DNA of 37,835 nt from positions 1-37,835 of the forward strand of contig CAUJJV010000083.1 of the NCBI GenBank assembly GCA_963205375.1. Reading direction: 5' to 3'. Below are positions 32,600 to 37,835 of this stretch, piece by piece. The notes beneath the pieces are model-generated. The model searched no databases. It had not been told where the DNA came from and saw only the letters and a list, made by a program, of their open reading frames with translations. Each line of letters opens with the position of its first letter. The first letter of the stretch is position 1. This DNA comes from Pseudomonadota bacterium. Its GTDB lineage: Bacteria > Pseudomonadota > Gammaproteobacteria > Burkholderiales > Burkholderiaceae_C. Position numbers and translations under genes: made by a program.

Positions 32600-32905
32600 T
32601 CAGGACTTGAGGATCAATTCCACGGCCGCTTTCAGATCAGCGTCGTTGATCTTGTCAGGGCCGTTCGGTGCCATGGGAATCGGGCCAAAAGTGCCGGAGC
32701 CGCCCTTGCGAACTTTTTCCATCAGTTTGGCGACCGCATCCTGGCCTTTGTATTTGGCAGCAATGTCCTTGAAAGACGGGCCAACCAGTTTTTTGTCCTT
32801 GGCGTGGCAGGCCATGCAGCCAGCCTTGTTCATGGCATCGTCCACCGGGGCTGCCTGCGCGCCAAAGGCCAGCAGTGCGGCTGCTGCAATAAGTACAGTT
32901 TTCAT
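32600..32905 (-). CDS. nirM: Cytochrome c551-type electron carrier
   Basis: Signal MKTVLIAAAALLAFGAQA; CMACHAKDKKLVGPSFKDIAAKYKGQ; MAPNGPDKINDADLKAAVELILKS. Confidence 0.92.
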   Translation of the reverse strand: MKTVLIAAAALLAFGAQAAPVDDAMNKAGCMACHAKDKKLVGPSFKDIAAKYKGQDAVAKLMEKVRKGGSGTFGPIPMAPNGPDKINDADLKAAVELILKS

Positions 32906-32925
32906 TCTCGTCTTCTCCATGTTGA

Positions 32926-32946
32926 GCGGGGCCACTGGGGCCCCGC
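32926..32946 (-). other. Perfect 8 bp GC hairpin between nirS and nirM
   Basis: GCGGGGCC-ACTGG-GGCCCCGC; no following T-tract in the transcribed (-) direction. Confidence 0.65.
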
Positions 32947-32967
32947 AGTTAGTATCAGCGCGTAATT

Positions 32968-34776
<1,809 letters not shown>

Positions 34777-34819
34777 TCAGCGAATGCAAGCATGATCGGA
34801 CAGATGCATGCGGCGAACA

Positions 34820-34833
34820 TTAATTTGGATCAA
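34820..34833. promoter_or_regulatory. FNR/Dnr-type box between nirS and the TonB receptor
   Basis: TTAAT-TTGG-ATCAA (9/10 arm match to TTGAT-N4-ATCAA); GATCAT on - strand at 34797-34792 lies at -12..-7 for a box centred at -41.5. Confidence 0.65.
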
Positions 34834-34905
34834 GGTTACGGTGTATTCCTCAGCGCTGTTAAAGGGTTTCCCCTAATAATCACGCCAGCCATCAAGAAGA
34901 GATAC

Positions 34906-37221
34906 ATGCGCATGATCAACCATATGAAAATTCCTGCACTCCGAACCATTGCTGTCGCCGCTTCTATGGCATGTACCGGCATTGGCAACGCACAAACGCA
35001 AACCTACGTTCCCGTGCTCAAGGAAGTCGTTGTCGTCAGTGGTTCCCGCAACGAACAGCTTGTTGAAGACTTGCCACTCGCCGTGGATGTGATCAGTGCG
35101 CAGGACCTTGAAGCAGATCAGGTGGGTGACATTCGGGACGCGGTGAGGACATTGCCCAATGTCTCTGTTAAGCGCGCACCTGCGCGTTACGGTGTTACCG
35201 GCAGGGGGAATTCGGTGGGTGCCGATGGCAATGCTGGGTTCAACATCCGTGGCATGGGCGGCAACCGGGTGGTCATGCTGGTGGATGGCGTGCGGCTGCC
35301 GCGCAGCTATATCAATGGAAGCGATGCTTTCAGCCGTGACACGGTCGCGGTCGGGGTGCTCAAACGCATTGAAGTCATTCATGGTCCGGCATCGGTGCTG
35401 TATGGGTCGGACGCGTTGGCCGGTCTGGTGAACTTTATTACCCTGGAGCCCTCTGACTACCTGCTGAATGCGACCGATAGTTCGCCAAAGTCCATTGGCG
35501 GCAAGGCCTGGTTGTCCTACAGCGGCGATGATCAGGGTAGCACTGTGGGTGGCACGGTGGCCGTGCGTGCCAATGAAGCGATGGAGTGGTCGCTGACCGG
35601 GGTCCAGACCCGCGCCAGCGCTCTGGGAAATATGGGTAGCAACGATGCGGCCAATGTGGATCGCACTACGCCCAATCCGCAAACCAACAATAACAACGCC
35701 ATCTTGGGAAAATTGGTGCTGCATCCTTCAGGGACGCAGCGCCATGCCTTCACGCTAGAGCATGTTCACAAGACTTCGGAGGTGGAGCTGTTGTCCAGCC
35801 GGGTCAAGACTCCGGTAAATGTCACATCGACTGCCAACGCTGCCAGTGCGGTGATCGGAGAGTCCTCCAAGAAAATCAGTGATAGGGACCGGGGTAGCTG
35901 GGAGGGTCAATACCGAATGGATACGGCATGGGCAGACCGGTTGCAGTTGGTCTTGAGTGCCCAGAACAGCCACGCCCTGGACGATGGGTATACCCTGCTC
36001 AAGACCGCCGCCGCCAATGATGGCAAGCGGGTTCGGATCATGAACTATGACGAGCGTACATTGCAGGGGAATGTGCAGGCAGACAAGGTGTTTGTGCTGT
36101 CGCCGCAGTGGTCGCATAAGTTGACCTACGGGTTGGACGTGGTACGTACCGATGTATCCAGTTTTGCCGATGGCAGCGACCCGGCTCCACTGACTCCCTA
36201 TATACCCAAGCGTTACTTTCCGGATATGCGCGACAGCAGCCAGGCGGTCTATGTGCAAAGCGAATGGATTAGCGATGCCTGGAGTATTACGCCCGGTGTG
36301 CGCTATGACCAGTTTGCACTGGATGTTCTGAGTCAGGATGGGTACTACCCTGGTATCGCTACAGGTCCTGGCAAATCACTTTCGGGCTCTGCCGTCACCC
36401 CTAAACTGGGTGCCGTGTTTCGTGTCAGCCCCCAGTGGGCGGTGTATGGAAATTATGCGGCGGGTTTTCGGGCGCCAGAAGGACAGCAGCTCAACAGCGC
36501 ACTGGAAGTTTCCACGGCGGTGCTGCTACCCAACCCGGATTTGAAGCAGGAAGAAAGCAATAATTTTGAAATCGGCACGCGCGTCAAACTGGATCGACTG
36601 AGCCTGGATTTTTCTGTTTTTTCAGGTGTTTACACCAACCTGATTGTTGAGAAAAAAGACCTCGGTACTGCAAACGGCCTGCCAGCCAGTACGACTAACA
36701 AGACGCGGTTCCAAACCGTCAATATCGACAAGGCGACGATTTCCGGTTTCGAAATTCGAGGCAACTACGATTGGGGCCAGTTTGCAAACGGGCGTCTGAG
36801 TTCTCCCTTCGGCTATGGATTCACTCGCGGAACCAACGATGCAACTGGCTTGCCACTCAATTACATTGAACCAGCCAAGCTTGCATTCGGGTTGAAATAC
36901 GAGACCTCCAACTGGGATGTGCGCCTGGATGCCGTATTCCAGGACGAGAAGAAGTTGCAGGATCTGGATAGTGCATATATTCCCAAATCCCTTACTCAAC
37001 TGCAGTTTCTGGTGCCCGCTTCGACCACCTTGAATCTGAGCGGCCAATGGCGTATTCGCAAAGATATCCGTATGAATCTGGCCATCAACAACCTGACAGA
37101 CCGCAAATACTGGAACTGGTCCGATGTGCAGGGCTTGGCCTCCAATGCAAGTCCGGTGGTCGTGGACGCCTACACCCAGCCCGGCCGCCACGCCAGCGCG
37201 TCTTTGGTTGTCGATTTCTAG
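34906..37221 (+). CDS. TonB-dependent outer membrane receptor, probable heme/hemoglobin receptor class
   Basis: Plug domain (VDVISAQDLEADQVGDIRDAVRTLPNVSVKR, NIRGMGGNRVVMLVDGVRLPR, VIHGPASVLYGSDALAGLVNFIT); C-terminal NLTDRKYWNWSDVQGLA...ASLVVDF. Start at 34906 (AAGAAGAGA SD) or 34924. Confidence 0.88.
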   Translation: MRMINHMKIPALRTIAVAASMACTGIGNAQTQTYVPVLKEVVVVSGSRNEQLVEDLPLAVDVISAQDLEADQVGDIRDAVRTLPNVSVKRAPARYGVTGRGNSVGADGNAGFNIRGMGGNRVVMLVDGVRLPRSYINGSDAFSRDTVAVGVLKRIEVIHGPASVLYGSDALAGLVNFITLEPSDYLLNATDSSPKSIGGKAWLSYSGDDQGSTVGGTVAVRANEAMEWSLTGVQTRASALGNMGSNDAANVDRTTPNPQTNNNNAILGKLVLHPSGTQRHAFTLEHVHKTSEVELLSSRVKTPVNVTSTANAASAVIGESSKKISDRDRGSWEGQYRMDTAWADRLQLVLSAQNSHALDDGYTLLKTAAANDGKRVRIMNYDERTLQGNVQADKVFVLSPQWSHKLTYGLDVVRTDVSSFADGSDPAPLTPYIPKRYFPDMRDSSQAVYVQSEWISDAWSITPGVRYDQFALDVLSQDGYYPGIATGPGKSLSGSAVTPKLGAVFRVSPQWAVYGNYAAGFRAPEGQQLNSALEVSTAVLLPNPDLKQEESNNFEIGTRVKLDRLSLDFSVFSGVYTNLIVEKKDLGTANGLPASTTNKTRFQTVNIDKATISGFEIRGNYDWGQFANGRLSSPFGYGFTRGTNDATGLPLNYIEPAKLAFGLKYETSNWDVRLDAVFQDEKKLQDLDSAYIPKSLTQLQFLVPASTTLNLSGQWRIRKDIRMNLAINNLTDRKYWNWSDVQGLASNASPVVVDAYTQPGRHASASLVVDF

Positions 37222-37226
37222 ATTTC

Positions 37227-37835
37227 TCAGTCCGGATGGGCTCCGGCATCGGCGTCGGGCACATCCCCGATGGCCAGGCGCGTGAGTTCTGCCTGCCCCG
37301 TAAGCCACTGGCAGAAGGCCTGTATTTCGGGCCGCACGCCGCTGCGCGGGCCCACCAGCAGCCAGTAGACCATCGGGGTGTCGATGCGTGCGTTGGGCAG
37401 TACTTCCACCAGGTCGCCGCTGGCCAGACTGTCGGCCACCAGGGGCATGCGGGCCAGTGCGATGCCCTGGCCGGTAAGTGCGGCCTGGACGATCTGGTGC
37501 GCGTAGTTGAAGTGCATCCAGCGTTTGGGCGCGAGCTTGGGCTGCCGGTTGCCTTCCAGCCAGCGCCGCCAGGTCAGCCACTCCAGGTTTTGCGTGCGGT
37601 GGGAGTCACTGGCTTCCAGCAGCGCATAGTTGGCAAGGTCCTTGGGGCTGCGCAGCGGTGGCCCGCTTTTGAGCAGCCAGGGGCTGGCCACCGGGGTGAG
37701 CTGCTCGCCAAACAGGCGCACCGCCTCGTTGCCCACATGGCCCGGGCGGGTGTAGCGAATGGCCAGGTCCACATCGCTGGTCTCCAGGTCGACGGGATTG
37801 TCGGTGGCATCAATGCGGATATCGATGTCGGGGTA
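37227..37835 (-). CDS. LysR-family transcriptional regulator, substrate-binding domain (N-terminus beyond the window)
   Basis: YPDIDIRIDATDNPVDLETSDVDLAIRYTRPGHVGNEAVRLFGEQLTPVASPWLL (GcvA-like); open to the window edge. Confidence 0.88.
   Translation of the reverse strand, partial: YPDIDIRIDATDNPVDLETSDVDLAIRYTRPGHVGNEAVRLFGEQLTPVASPWLLKSGPPLRSPKDLANYALLEASDSHRTQNLEWLTWRRWLEGNRQPKLAPKRWMHFNYAHQIVQAALTGQGIALARMPLVADSLASGDLVEVLPNARIDTPMVYWLLVGPRSGVRPEIQAFCQWLTGQAELTRLAIGDVPDADAGAHPD

Overview
This 37.8 kb window looks like a chromosomal segment of a betaproteobacterium, probably of the Comamonadaceae type (inferred from gene content and style only). The left half (about 1-20.2 kb, + strand) is housekeeping: the 3' part of pnp, a quinone oxidoreductase, tpiA, secG, a tRNA-Leu(GAG), a complete contiguous nuoABCDEFGHIJKLMN operon, then DUF2818, NUDIX and DUF1178 genes. 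The middle (20.2-24.3 kb, - strand) has glutamate dehydrogenase, two small coiled-coil-like genes with a shared C-terminal tail, and an MsbA-like ABC exporter. The right part (24.3-34.7 kb) is a denitrification island: norC-norB-norQ-(4Fe-4S membrane protein)-norD-(Tat-signal AttH/CrtC-like lipocalin), a divergent Crp/Fnr (Dnr-type) regulator, and nirS-nirM-(short secreted heme-d1-domain-like protein). A TonB-dependent heme-type receptor diverges from nirS, and a truncated LysR regulator closes the window. The observations most worth a second look are: a short d1-propeller-like protein after nirS/nirM with no heme d1 biosynthesis genes nearby; a polyferredoxin-like membrane protein and a Tat lipocalin inside the nor operon; FNR/Dnr-type palindromes with class II spacing upstream of norC and nirS; three diverged copies of an approximately 60 bp repeat, one in frame in the ABC transporter linker and one over a start codon; and the pair of small proteins sharing an NxxGQxxGxxxN(I/V)xA terminus. 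I saw no CRISPR array, transposase, prophage or rRNA. All homology calls come from motif recognition by eye; no database search was run.
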